From positions 41,733 through 105,732 of the forward strand of contig JAGVNU010000028.1 of the NCBI GenBank assembly GCA_020053105.1: a DNA stretch of 64,000 nt, in the 5' to 3' direction. The notes under the pieces were generated by a model. The model saw only the letters and a list, made by a program, of their open reading frames with translations, did not search any database and was not told the origin of the DNA. The DNA comes from Thermodesulfovibrionia bacterium. GTDB taxonomy: Bacteria > Nitrospirota > Thermodesulfovibrionia > UBA6902. Each line of letters begins with the position of its first letter. Positions within the stretch are counted from its first letter, which is position 1. Positions 15,973 through 24,337 of this stretch are shown here, one piece after another. Both the position numbers and the translations under genes were made by a program.

Positions 15973-18919
15973 CCTGTTCCTTAGGGAGCCTTATCATGAA
16001 GGTGGTTCCTTCTCCTTTCCCGCTTTTAACGTTAATCGTGCCGTTATGGTCTTTGATTATACCATAGCAAATGCTCAGCCCAAGCCCCGTTCCTTTGCCC
16101 GGTGTCTTGGTGGTATAAAAAGGGTCGAAGATCCTGTCCAGTGCGGACTCTTCTATGCCTGTGCCTGTGTCTTTAAAGATAATCTCAATAAATCTGCCGG
16201 CCTGTTTTATGGAAATAGTAAGCGCGCCTCCGTCAGGCATCGCGTCAAGGGCATTGAGTATGAAGTTGAAAAACATCTGCTGCATCTGGTCCGGGTTCAT
16301 TTTTAATGGTGGGATTTCGTCGACATCGAGTTTCAGTTTGATGTTCTTAAACCTCTTGTCGTAACTAATAAGGTTGATCGTCCGGTTGAGGATATCGGAG
16401 ATGCCGGTGACGGTCTTTTCCGAAGATGATATCCTTGCGAAATCGCCGAGGCTCCTGACTATATTAACAATACGTTCAATATGGCTGTTAATGGTCTTGA
16501 GCGACGTTTCCGTGAATTTTATATCATCTTCCGAATCCAGTTTCTGGGCCCTCAATTCCTGGACAAGGGAAGATATTGATGCAAGCGGGTTTCCTATCTC
16601 ATGCGATATACCGGCGGTAAGTCTCCCTATGCTCGCAAGTTTTGAGGAGTGCAGGAGCTGTTCCTCCATCTTCTTTTTTTCGGTTATGTCTTCGATAATG
16701 ACGACGAAGCCGCCGGACGGGTCTTTCAGGGGACTGACATTGATCTTGAATGACTGCATGGCAGGGGTCTGGACTATCATTTCGCCGTGCATGCCCTGCG
16801 TAAAGAGCTCGCCTTTCATCCACGGCATCAGATGTATGAGGGACATGTTGAATGCTGATGGTTTCTTTATCCCCGTGATGGTCTCCATCTCCCTGTTCCA
16901 GTATTTGACCCTGAACGCGGAATCAATAGTTACGATGCCGACCGGGGCGCTTTCGATAATGTTTTCGCTGAAATCCTTGAGATATGCCAGGTCCCTGTTT
17001 GCATTGGCAAGTTCCTGCCTGGAAAGCCGGAGGGTGTCTGTTATCTGTTTTATGGAGCTGGACAGCTCCCCCCTTTCCTGGTCGGTGAGCGTGAACTTGT
17101 CTTCAAATATTATGGCGGCTATCGGGGAGCCGAGCGCTCCGGACAATATTTTTTCAGCTTCGTGTCTGATCCTGATCAGGTCGTTCTGTGAAACAGACTC
17201 CCGGGGGATGTTGTTTCGTGAAAGGAAATTCGTGATGAATTCTTTTGCCTCTTTCTTCCCTGTATAATGCCCAAGTATGTCCTCGATCTGCTCAATGCTG
17301 TATATGCCCCGGGCAGGGAGCATCCTCGATGAATATGATTCAACGAATTTAAATGCCTGTCTCTCTTCCTCCGCGTCCTGGGAGGTAAAAATCGAAACGC
17401 CGACATAGAGCACAATATTAAACAGAAGCCCCCAGAATAAAGAATGGCTCCAGCGGTCAAGGCCCTCCAGTCCGAATAACGCGGTAGGATTAAGGAACGT
17501 TGAATTGAATATCTTTCCCCAGAAACCTTCATTTTCAATAATGCCTGCCCTCGTGAGCGCGGGGATCATGAGCGTATACATCCATACGGTGAAACCCGCG
17601 ATGATGCCCGCTATCGCGCCCTTCTTGTTCCCGCCTTTCCAGTAAAGTCCGAAAAGGAGCGGCGGCGCGAATATTGTGACTGCTTCAAATGACTTCAGCC
17701 CGATGTCAACCAGGCTGTAGAAATGTCCGATATAGACCGCGAAGAGATATCCGAGAAAGATCAGACCTATAATGATGACCCTTCTTGTATTAAGTATCAT
17801 CAGGTAAAAACCCTTCATGGCGTTCATCCGCCAGAGCGCGGGCATCACAAAGCTGTTCATCACCATCGTGCTTAGCGCCAGTGATTCGACAATGACCATG
17901 GCGGTGGCGGCTGAGAACCCCCCGATGAAGGCCAGGAGTGCAAGATGGGGGACCCCGTGCTTAAGAGGTATGGTGAGCATGAAAAAATCGGCGCTCTGCT
18001 GAGGTTCCCCGAGTAGCAGACCGCCGTAAGCTATGGGCAGAACAAAGATGTTTATGAGAAACAGGTAAAGGGGGAAGAGCCACATCGCCTTTTTGATGTG
18101 TTCATCTGATGAGTTTTCTACAACGGACACATGAAACTGTCTCGGCAGAAACATGATTGCCATCATTGAGAGAAACGTTAGTGAGGCCCATTCCGTGAAA
18201 CTGACATTGGAATTTCCTCCAAGCGTCATCAGGCCCGCGAATTCTGAATTTCTGATCCTGTCGAAAATGCCTCCGATGCCGTCAAACAGCCCATACGAGA
18301 CAAAGACACCCACGGAAATGAAGGCGATCAGCTTTATGGCCGATTCAAAGGCGATCGCGAAGATAAGCCCGCCGTGCCGTTCGGAAACATCGACCTTCCT
18401 CGCCCCGAAAAATATCGCGAAGACCCCGAGCACAAGGGTTATCAGCCATCCCGCAAAACCACTCCCTTCAGACTGTCCCGTGAGGATGGAAAAGGTCGTC
18501 ATGATCGCCTTGAGCTGAAGTCCGAGATATGGGGTTATGCCGATTACCGCTACAAGCGTTACGAGGACGGAAAGGAATAGCGAGTTGCCGTAACGTGAGG
18601 CGATAAAGTCAGACATCGTGGTGATCCTGTTTTCCTTGCATATATACACAATCTTTCTCAGGACAATCCACCACAGTGCCGCCATCAGCGTCGGGCCGAT
18701 ATATATAGTGAGAAAACTCAGGCCTGCGTTTGCGGCCTTGCCCACGCTGCCGTAAAACGTCCACGAGGTGCAGTAGACCGCGAGTGAGAGGGAATAGACA
18801 TACGGGTTTGATACGAGTTTGCTGCCACTCTGTTCTTTCCGCTCTGCGATATATGCGATCAGAAAGAGCAGAAGCAGGTAAACAAAGATGATAGAGAATA
18901 AAACCGTTATGGAAAACAA
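15965..18919 (-). CDS. SSS-transporter-fused histidine kinase (CrbS-like)
   Basis: A 984-residue sensor kinase. The first 510 or so residues form a sodium:solute symporter (SLC5) domain with about 12-13 membrane segments. A STAC-like linker follows (about 540-620), then a coiled coil, a PAS domain (about 655-760), a HisKA domain with phospho-acceptor His near 772 (GISHEIGNPLASIS), and a HATPase domain ending in GTGLGLSICYGIIKDHNG. This architecture is that of CrbS, which controls acetate metabolism genes in Vibrio and related bacteria, and of related SSS kinases. Transported or sensed acetate is the likely signal, which fits the ActP operon 10 kb away. The start is a TTG directly after the stop of the 58-residue peptide gene. 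The stop overlaps the degenerate regulator. Confidence 0.9.
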   Translation of the reverse strand: MFSITVLFSIIFVYLLLLFLIAYIAERKEQSGSKLVSNPYVYSLSLAVYCTSWTFYGSVGKAANAGLSFLTIYIGPTLMAALWWIVLRKIVYICKENRITTMSDFIASRYGNSLFLSVLVTLVAVIGITPYLGLQLKAIMTTFSILTGQSEGSGFAGWLITLVLGVFAIFFGARKVDVSERHGGLIFAIAFESAIKLIAFISVGVFVSYGLFDGIGGIFDRIRNSEFAGLMTLGGNSNVSFTEWASLTFLSMMAIMFLPRQFHVSVVENSSDEHIKKAMWLFPLYLFLINIFVLPIAYGGLLLGEPQQSADFFMLTIPLKHGVPHLALLAFIGGFSAATAMVIVESLALSTMVMNSFVMPALWRMNAMKGFYLMILNTRRVIIIGLIFLGYLFAVYIGHFYSLVDIGLKSFEAVTIFAPPLLFGLYWKGGNKKGAIAGIIAGFTVWMYTLMIPALTRAGIIENEGFWGKIFNSTFLNPTALFGLEGLDRWSHSLFWGLLFNIVLYVGVSIFTSQDAEEERQAFKFVESYSSRMLPARGIYSIEQIEDILGHYTGKKEAKEFITNFLSRNNIPRESVSQNDLIRIRHEAEKILSGALGSPIAAIIFEDKFTLTDQERGELSSSIKQITDTLRLSRQELANANRDLAYLKDFSENIIESAPVGIVTIDSAFRVKYWNREMETITGIKKPSAFNMSLIHLMPWMKGELFTQGMHGEMIVQTPAMQSFKINVSPLKDPSGGFVVIIEDITEKKKMEEQLLHSSKLASIGRLTAGISHEIGNPLASISSLVQELRAQKLDSEDDIKFTETSLKTINSHIERIVNIVRSLGDFARISSSEKTVTGISDILNRTINLISYDKRFKNIKLKLDVDEIPPLKMNPDQMQQMFFNFILNALDAMPDGGALTISIKQAGRFIEIIFKDTGTGIEESALDRIFDPFYTTKTPGKGTGLGLSICYGIIKDHNGTINVKSGKGEGTTFMIRLPKEQDG

Positions 18920-19096
18920 TTATCCCCCGTCGTTGCTTTTACTTTTATAAATGGTAGCGATAAAAATAAGGGCGATAAAAATAAACCACGCAAGGAATAG
19001 ATATTTTGAGAGGCCGTATCTGAATATGCTCATGATGGGCCAGCTGAAAAGAATAATGCCGAGGGCAAAAAGGAATATCCATATGTCTCTTTTCAT
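18920..19096 (-). CDS. 58-residue membrane peptide preceding the SSS kinase
   Basis: Too short for the ORF track. It reads MKRDIWIFLFALGIILFSWP..., with two hydrophobic segments (about 5-26 and 32-50) and a short basic tail ending KSKSNDGG. The stop is immediately followed by the kinase start, so the genes are coupled. Small two-helix proteins of this type precede SSS-domain proteins elsewhere, as DUF4212 precedes ActP here. It may be a small subunit of the transporter-like sensor domain. There is no clear ribosome-binding site at the ATG. The clean membrane topology and position argue for a real gene. Confidence 0.7.
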   Translation of the reverse strand: MKRDIWIFLFALGIILFSWPIMSIFRYGLSKYLFLAWFIFIALIFIATIYKSKSNDGG

Positions 19097-19141
19097 AGAA
19101 CAATATTACAATAAAATCAATTTATATAAAACAGGCCGTGC

Positions 19142-21010
19142 TTATAATGAGACCTCCATGGCACTGAGCCTTTCCTCAAATTCGCGGGTCCTGCTGTCAA
19201 GCTCCGCATGGAGCTGCTCCAGTTCGGGAAACAGGGAGTCGATCCTTGACTTTGCATCGTGAAGGGCCTTTGAGATGGTTTTAATTGTATTGCCGTCGCC
19301 CTTCAGGGAGGCTTCGTACAGTTCTTTATTGTCCTCGCCGGTCTTTTCTTCGAGGTGGATGATCTCGCTTTCGATTTCATCAATCCTTTTTTGAAGCGCT
19401 CCCAGTGTCCTTGATTTTTCATTGATCAGTTCAGCCCGGAGACGACGGATGTATTTTTTATCTGCAGGCTGGGCAACAGGTGATGCCGCTGCAGTCTCAG
19501 TCTGGGTCATCTTCTGTTCACCTTTCCACCCGACACGGTCCAGAAAGTCCTGGTATGTCCCTTCAAAAAGCGTTACCTTCCCGTCATCGAAAACAATCAG
19601 CCGGGTTGCCAGAGTATGGAGTATCATCTCACTGTGTGTAACGATAATGACTGCGCCCCCGAATTCATCAATTGCCTCAACAAGAGATTCAGTCGACTCC
19701 ATATCAAGGTGGTTGGTGGGCTCATCCAGCAGCAGCATATTGGCGGGACTGACCAGGAGCTTTCCGAGCAGGACCCGGCTCCTTTCACCCCCTGAAAGGA
19801 CGCTGATCTTTTTCAGCGCCTGATCGCCGGGAAACATCATGGCGCCGCAAATTTTACGGGCCGCTCCCCGGTTATGTTCCGGGTGTACGTCCATGATCTC
19901 TTCTTCCACGGTCTTGACCGGGTTTAGCCGGTTTATGTTTGTCTGGCCGAAATACGCAAGTTTCAGGTCCCGGTGATAGTGTACGGTACCGCCCAGGGGG
20001 GCCAGCTCACCGGCAAGGAGGTTCAGGAGTGTGGTCTTGCCCTTGCCGTTTTTTCCTATGATGGCTATGCGGTCTTTTTTCCCAGCATAGAGGCCCAGTT
20101 TCTCAATCAACTTCGGCGACCCGTCGTCAAATCCGAAAGACAGGTCTTTCACCTCCATGAGATGTTTACCCGTAAACGGAGCTGAGTTAAAAGTGAATTC
20201 AAGGTCTTTTATTTCGGTCAGTCTCTCAAGCCGTTCTTTTTTCTGCAGGGCCTTGATCCTTGACTGTACTGCCTTCGCCTTGGTCGCCTTGGACCTGAAG
20301 CGGTTTATGAACTGCTCGACTTCCTTCCTCTTTTTCTCGTCGTTTGTCCGGGTCTTTTCGTGTATCTCTTCTTCCAGCAGAAGCTGCTGATATACCTTTT
20401 CCGTGGGACCGGCTACCTTCCGGATCTTGCAGCGGTGTATTGCCATAGTATGAGTGGTGACGCTGTCCATGAAGCTGCGGTCATGGGTGATGATAATGAG
20501 CTCCTTCTGCCAGCTGCGCAGGAATTGCACGAGCCAGCGAAGGGACACTATGTCAAGGTAGTTCGTAGGTTCGTCAAGGAGCAGTATGTCAGGGTCCGAG
20601 GCCAGCACCTTGGCAAGGTTCAGTCTTACCTGGTAGCCTCCGGAAAGGGCGGTGGGAGAGGCAACGAAATCGTCTGTGGAAAATCCGAGTCCCATAAGGA
20701 TGGTTTCCGCCTTATATTTCTCATCCGGGCCTTCTTCGGCAGAGGGAAGGCTGAGGCATGCCTCCTTCAATACCGTATCCTCGGTAAAACTCAGATGCTG
20801 TGAAAGATGTCCTGTCCTGTAGCCATTTGGGATGCCGATAGTCCCGGAGTCAGGGTGTTCCTGCCCGAGTATCATCCTGAAAAGCGTGGTCTTGCCGTGG
20901 CCGTTTCTTCCTATAAGCCCCACACGCTCTCCGGGATTAATGGTAAAGCCGGCCTTATCGAATACAACCTGCTGTCCGTATGCCTTGTCTAAATTGCTGA
21001 CCTGTATCAT
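19142..21010 (-). CDS. ABC-F family ATPase
   Basis: A 622-residue soluble protein with two ABC domains and no membrane segments. Domain 1 has GRNGHGKTT and ALSGGYQVRLNLAK with LLLDEPTNYLD. Domain 2 has GKNGKGKTT and VLSGGERSRVLLGK with LLLDEPTNHLD. The linker between them (about 225-280) is charged and helical, like the ABC-F P-site tRNA-interacting motif. The C-terminal 100 residues form a coiled coil as in Uup/YheS-type members. ABC-F proteins act on ribosomes in translation or antibiotic protection, and Uup-like members also affect genome stability. The SSS-kinase operon follows 45 bases downstream on the same strand. The exact subfamily is not certain. Confidence 0.9.
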   Translation of the reverse strand: MIQVSNLDKAYGQQVVFDKAGFTINPGERVGLIGRNGHGKTTLFRMILGQEHPDSGTIGIPNGYRTGHLSQHLSFTEDTVLKEACLSLPSAEEGPDEKYKAETILMGLGFSTDDFVASPTALSGGYQVRLNLAKVLASDPDILLLDEPTNYLDIVSLRWLVQFLRSWQKELIIITHDRSFMDSVTTHTMAIHRCKIRKVAGPTEKVYQQLLLEEEIHEKTRTNDEKKRKEVEQFINRFRSKATKAKAVQSRIKALQKKERLERLTEIKDLEFTFNSAPFTGKHLMEVKDLSFGFDDGSPKLIEKLGLYAGKKDRIAIIGKNGKGKTTLLNLLAGELAPLGGTVHYHRDLKLAYFGQTNINRLNPVKTVEEEIMDVHPEHNRGAARKICGAMMFPGDQALKKISVLSGGERSRVLLGKLLVSPANMLLLDEPTNHLDMESTESLVEAIDEFGGAVIIVTHSEMILHTLATRLIVFDDGKVTLFEGTYQDFLDRVGWKGEQKMTQTETAAASPVAQPADKKYIRRLRAELINEKSRTLGALQKRIDEIESEIIHLEEKTGEDNKELYEASLKGDGNTIKTISKALHDAKSRIDSLFPELEQLHAELDSRTREFEERLSAMEVSL

Positions 21011-21261
21011 TGTTTTCTTCAGATTCTATTCTAAGATTTTGGCCTCTGCTAATTCAATCAATCGTACATCGCTATCATAGCTATTGTTCTGAATAATTGA
21101 TATTTTCTGTTTTAAATCTACGGGCAATGTGATAATATGTCGTTAACAGTAGAAATCCGATAGGTTATGGTAATGAGATTTAAATTACATCTGGCATCTG
21201 TTGTGATAAATCTTTTGAAAATACCGGGCTCTCAACGACCCGGATTCTCATGGAGGTGGGT

Positions 21262-21492
21262 ATGAAGGCACTAATTGAAAGAATGGCAAAGGCTCTGGTG
21301 GACTTACCGGAGGAGGTTTCAGTTGGAGAGGTGGCTGGAGAAAGAACTGTTGTTTTTGAATTGCGAGTTGCCAAAACCGATATAGGCAAGATTATCGGAA
21401 AACAGGGGAATACGGCACGGGCGATAAGAACAGTTCTGAGCGCTGCCGGTACAAAACTCGGTAAGCGCTGCGTGCTTGAAATATTGGAGTAG
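21262..21492 (+). CDS. KH domain RNA-binding protein (KhpA/YlqC-like)
   Basis: A protein of about 76 residues consisting of a single KH domain with the RNA-binding loop [13 protein letters not shown] (GxxG). It is the size of KhpA/YlqC, which binds many RNAs and is often encoded between rpsP and rimM. Those genes are absent here. I choose the ATG at 21262 because ATGGAGGTGGGT directly before it supplies a strong ribosome-binding site. The ORF-track ATG at 21250 is part of that site. The 250 bases upstream, shared with the divergent ABC-F gene, show no other feature. Confidence 0.88.
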   Translation: MKALIERMAKALVDLPEEVSVGEVAGERTVVFELRVAKTDIGKIIGKQGNTARAIRTVLSAAGTKLGKRCVLEILE

Positions 21493-21595
21493 GCTTAGTA
21501 ATACCCTAGGGATTAAATCTAATTGCAAAAGCTGTGAGTAGTTATGAGAAGAATGCGGCCTTCTCCGGAAGGCAGGTCTCGGTCCTTTCAACAAA

Positions 21596-21609
21596 ATGTT
21601 GCGCAACAT
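21596..21609. promoter_or_regulatory. 14-base palindrome over the start of the HTH/zinc-ribbon gene
   Basis: ATGTTGCGCAACAT is a perfect palindrome that includes both candidate start codons (21596 and 21608). It could be an autoregulatory operator or a start-region hairpin. This is inference. Confidence 0.35.
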
Positions 21610-21937
21610 GAAAAACAAACCAAAAAAACCTTTTGTTCCTGATGAAAGACAGGAGACGGTGAGGAAGAATATAATATCAGTCCTTGAAGAGCAGCCTCTC
21701 TCGGCCAAGGACATTTCAGGGCTCGTCAGGATCCCGGAGAAAGCTGTATATGATCATCTCCAGCACATTCAAAAGTCAGTCACAAGGAGAGGACTGAGTT
21801 TGATAATTGCCCCGTCGGAATGCAAAAAGTGCGGCTTTGTTTTTGAAAAAAGAGAAAAGTTCAAGAAACCCGGCAAGTGTCCGGAGTGCCGGAATGAAGC
21901 AATAACAGAGCCTGTTTATTCAATAAAATCAGTATGA
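21596..21937 (+). CDS. Winged-helix regulator with C-terminal zinc ribbon
   Basis: A 113-residue protein. Residues 15-70 form an ArsR-like winged helix (RKNIISVLEEQPLSAKDISG, then KAVYDHLQHIQKS). Residues 75-105 form a rubredoxin-like zinc ribbon with paired cysteines CKKCGF and CPECRN. Two-part proteins of this size are annotated as transcriptional regulators in several anaerobic bacteria and archaea, and their targets are unknown. The start could be 21596 or the Met at 21608. Neither has a good ribosome-binding site. It is monocistronic after the KH gene, and the Zn ribbon suggests metal binding or structural use. Confidence 0.8.
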   Translation: MLRNMKNKPKKPFVPDERQETVRKNIISVLEEQPLSAKDISGLVRIPEKAVYDHLQHIQKSVTRRGLSLIIAPSECKKCGFVFEKREKFKKPGKCPECRNEAITEPVYSIKSV

Positions 21938-22002
21938 TCCCGGACTTGTTGCCGCTTGGTTTCTGGGACTGCAGTCTGAAGATTTATTCAACACGAAAGT
22001 AT

Positions 22003-22030
22003 TTGAAAAATTTCCGTTGCCTGCTATAAT
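22003..22030 (+). promoter_or_regulatory. Sigma-70 promoter, TTGAAA-N16-TATAAT
   Basis: TTGAAA (22003-22008) and TATAAT (22025-22030) are separated by 16 bases in a region without a large ORF. A start site near 22037 would give a leader of about 80 bases before the small ORF at 22120. Confidence 0.55.
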
Positions 22031-22119
22031 GTAATTATCAGATACTCAGAAAACGACAGATTATAAAAACAGTAAGTTAGTCACATAAACTTAAAAACGT
22101 TTTCGCAGGAGATCAGGGA

Positions 22120-22230
22120 ATGATCACCTTCAAACTCAATTCGAATCCGGTATACAATAATTCTCTCCCGTCAATGTTGCATAGCGATTCTGCTCAATTG
22201 CTGTCTCCTGATTTATCGAATTACGTTTAA
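22120..22230 (+). CDS. Small ORF of 36 codons with strong ribosome-binding site
   Basis: It begins MITFKLNSNPVYNN and ends LSPDLSNYV. It is preceded by CAGGAGATCAGGGA and lies downstream of a good sigma-70 promoter. No homology is recognised. It may be a real peptide, a leader peptide for the 110-residue frame that begins 12 bases later, or the 5' piece of a broken gene. Confidence 0.4.
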   Translation: MITFKLNSNPVYNNSLPSMLHSDSAQLLSPDLSNYV

Positions 22231-22241
22231 ATGAAAAAACA

Positions 22242-22574
22242 ATGACGACTGTTATTAATTTCAATATCCTGAATTTCTTCCGGTTAACGCAGAATAACCA
22301 TACGGTTAATGATGTTCGGATCAATAACAATATTTCTTCCAGTAAAAAGGACGAATCTGCGGGAAGTGACAGGACCATAGATGTGACACCATACAATAGA
22401 ATGACTGCCGGCAGCGGGGAATTAATTGTTCGGGACAATCCGGTCCCGGATAGAAAAGTCCCCCATGCGCAGTTGATAATGGTCCCGGCCGCTGCTGATA
22501 ATACCTACGACCGCAGGGGAAACGCAATTCGGATATATCAGTCAAAAGGGACGCATATTGATTCATACGTTTAA
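22242..22574 (+). CDS. Hypothetical protein (uncertain)
   Basis: A 110-codon frame beginning MTTVINFNILNFF. The composition is protein-like and polar, with DRTIDVTPYNRMTAGSGE in the middle and RIYQSKGTHIDSYV at the end. There is no ribosome-binding site of its own, so coupling to the 36-codon ORF twelve bases upstream would be needed. Frames on the opposite strand (22136-22438 and 22321-22626) look less like protein. The family is not recognised. With the small ORF and promoter it fills most of a 746-base stretch otherwise without genes. The final 110 bases before DUF5661 hold only that gene's ribosome-binding site. Confidence 0.4.
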   Translation: MTTVINFNILNFFRLTQNNHTVNDVRINNNISSSKKDESAGSDRTIDVTPYNRMTAGSGELIVRDNPVPDRKVPHAQLIMVPAAADNTYDRRGNAIRIYQSKGTHIDSYV

Positions 22575-22683
22575 TAAACCTGCCGCACTGTTCTTTCAAT
22601 CTGATTGCTGCAATAAAATTCATCATGCCCCAGTTTTTGTTGCTCGTTAGAGGGCTGTTGGGAATATTTTATAAGGAGGCTTA

Positions 22684-23121
22684 ATGGAAATACCTCAATA
22701 TGTAACTGTCGATGAAGTGAAAAGGGTGTGCAGGGAGCTTAATATCAGTGACTGGACGGCAATGACAGAACCAAAGGTTTCACCTGAGGAGGGTAAAATA
22801 ATTTTAAACGAGGTGAATTCCTCTGGGATGAATATAGATATCGGGGACTTTTGCATGGGCCTGGAAGTTGAGCTTGAACACGGCACAAGATTCAAGGATG
22901 CAAATGTCACAAATAATCATCCGGTCTTAACAGGGAAGATTGTGTTGGCCCATCTGAAGGAATCCCTGGATTATTACAAGCGTCTTGAAGTCGCAGAGCT
23001 TGAGGGGGACCTTATCCAGGCGCTTACTGCGGGGAATCCCGTAAAAGTCGATAGCAAACTCAGAAAACTTGTAAAGGCCAGACTGCTTCTGAGCGAGGCA
23101 GAGGCAAAGCAGCTGAAATAG
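22684..23121 (+). CDS. DUF5661 family protein
   Basis: A 145-residue soluble protein. GLEVELEHGTRF, followed by NVTNNHPVLTGKIVLAHLKE and DYYKRLEVAE, is the hallmark of DUF5661, whose function is unknown. The C-terminal 35 residues form a Leu/Lys/Ala-rich helical tail. A strong TAAGGAGG site precedes the ATG by four bases. The gene is monocistronic and convergent with secG, with about 20 bases between the stops. Confidence 0.85.
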   Translation: MEIPQYVTVDEVKRVCRELNISDWTAMTEPKVSPEEGKIILNEVNSSGMNIDIGDFCMGLEVELEHGTRFKDANVTNNHPVLTGKIVLAHLKESLDYYKRLEVAELEGDLIQALTAGNPVKVDSKLRKLVKARLLLSEAEAKQLK

Positions 23122-23142
23122 GTTTTAATTGTTTGAATTTTG

Positions 23143-23523
23143 CTACTGTTTGGTTTCCGGTGTCTGCGCAGGGGTCGTCTGCGTTTCCCCCTGTCCGGGC
23201 GCAACAGGCTTTTGTTCCTGGAGAGGGCCGGATTTTGTATCAGAGGGGGGTATTGCCGGAGCTTCTTTTACCGGCGCTGATGATATTACGGATGTTCTCC
23301 TGACGGAATAAATCGCAAGTGACAGCGAAGTGATCATGAATAAAACAGCCGCAGCGGTCGTCAGTTTGCTGAGAAAAGTGGCAGCGCCTCTGCTTCCGAA
23401 AAGGGTCTGGCTTGAACCTCCGAATGCAGCGCCCATTTCAGCCCCCTTGCTGCTCTGGATCAATATAATGAAAATAAGAAACAAACATACGATTAAGTGA
23501 AGAATGACCACTGCTATATACAT
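23143..23523 (-). CDS. secG: Preprotein translocase subunit SecG
   Basis: A 126-residue membrane protein. The first hydrophobic segment (about 4-24) leads into IILIQSSKGAEMGAAFGGSS, the classic SecG loop, and LFGSRGAATFLSKLTTAAAVLFMI forms the second. The remaining 50 residues are a Pro/Gln-rich tail typical of longer SecG proteins. SecG assists SecYE in protein export across the inner membrane. The gene follows tpiA on the same strand with 13 bases between, the common tpiA-secG arrangement. Confidence 0.95.
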   Translation of the reverse strand: MYIAVVILHLIVCLFLIFIILIQSSKGAEMGAAFGGSSQTLFGSRGAATFLSKLTTAAAVLFMITSLSLAIYSVRRTSVISSAPVKEAPAIPPSDTKSGPLQEQKPVAPGQGETQTTPAQTPETKQ

Positions 23524-23536
23524 TTTATATTCCCTC

Positions 23537-24283
23537 TTATTTTTTTATTGCGCCTGTTACAATCTTTGCAAAACTGTCAGGCTTCAGGCTCGCGCCGCCA
23601 ACAAGCGCGCCGTCTACTTCCGGCTGTGACATCAAAGATTCAACATTGTCCGGAGTAACGCTTCCTCCATACTGTATGCGAACAGCGTCTGCGCCTTCTT
23701 TGTTCTTCCTCAGCCACTGCCGGATATATGTATGAGCTTCGTTTGCCTGTTCCTTGGTCGCGGTTTTACCTGTCCCGATTGCCCAGATTGGTTCATAAGC
23801 GATTGTTGTCCCGTCAAGAGACAGGTCTGCCAGCGAACCGGTGAGCTGTCTGTCCAATATATCAAATGTTTTGTTGGCTTCCCTTTCTTCCAGGGACTCT
23901 CCTACACAAAGAATGACGTCAAGGCCGTTTTTTCTTGCGGTCTTGATTTTCCTGTTTACGATATCATCGGTTTCGAAAAAAAACTGTCTTCTTTCGGAAT
24001 GACCGATAATGACACAGGAACACCCAACGGACCTGAGCATCACCGGGGATATTTCACCGGTGTAGGCCCCTTTTTCCTCATAAAATACAGTCTGAGCAGC
24101 CAGGATAACATTAGATGACTTAAGAAGCCTGGATGCCGCGCCCAAAGATGTGAAAGGAGGCGCAAGCAAAATGTCGACATCCGAAACATCTTTTACCAGC
24201 GGAAGAAACGAGTTAATAAACTCTTCCGTCTCCTCAACTGTCTTATTCATTTTCCAGTTTGCTGCTATGAATGGTTTTCGCAT
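23537..24283 (-). CDS. tpiA: Triosephosphate isomerase
   Basis: A glycolytic/gluconeogenic enzyme that interconverts dihydroxyacetone phosphate and glyceraldehyde 3-phosphate in the cytosol. About 248 residues with AANWKMNKT (catalytic Lys and Asn) at the N-terminus, IIGHSERR (electrophilic His) near 95, YEPIWAIGTGKTA (catalytic Glu, then flexible loop 6) near 165, and GGSV and GALVGGASL phosphate-binding turns. I take the ATG at 24283 rather than the TTG at 24289. The usual AGGAG site is rather far upstream for both. It is co-transcribed with secG. Confidence 0.97.
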   Translation of the reverse strand: MRKPFIAANWKMNKTVEETEEFINSFLPLVKDVSDVDILLAPPFTSLGAASRLLKSSNVILAAQTVFYEEKGAYTGEISPVMLRSVGCSCVIIGHSERRQFFFETDDIVNRKIKTARKNGLDVILCVGESLEEREANKTFDILDRQLTGSLADLSLDGTTIAYEPIWAIGTGKTATKEQANEAHTYIRQWLRKNKEGADAVRIQYGGSVTPDNVESLMSQPEVDGALVGGASLKPDSFAKIVTGAIKK

Positions 24284-24337
24284 AAGCAATAATTTAGTTC
24301 AATTCTCCTCTTAAAGTCAAGGCTGGCTTTAGCCCTG

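Noticed and set aside
16374-17267. 297-codon plus-strand ORF opposite the SSS kinase
   Set aside because: It is a long shadow ORF opposite conserved PAS and HisKA domains. No start signal or family resemblance.
22139-22160. TTCGAATCC resembling a tRNA T-loop
   Set aside because: The flanking bases do not form a T stem and no acceptor or anticodon arm is present.
22321-22626. 101-codon minus-strand ORF (and 22136-22438)
   Set aside because: The composition (many Cys, Arg, His, Pro) is unlike protein, there is no ribosome-binding site, and the plus-strand frame is more plausible.
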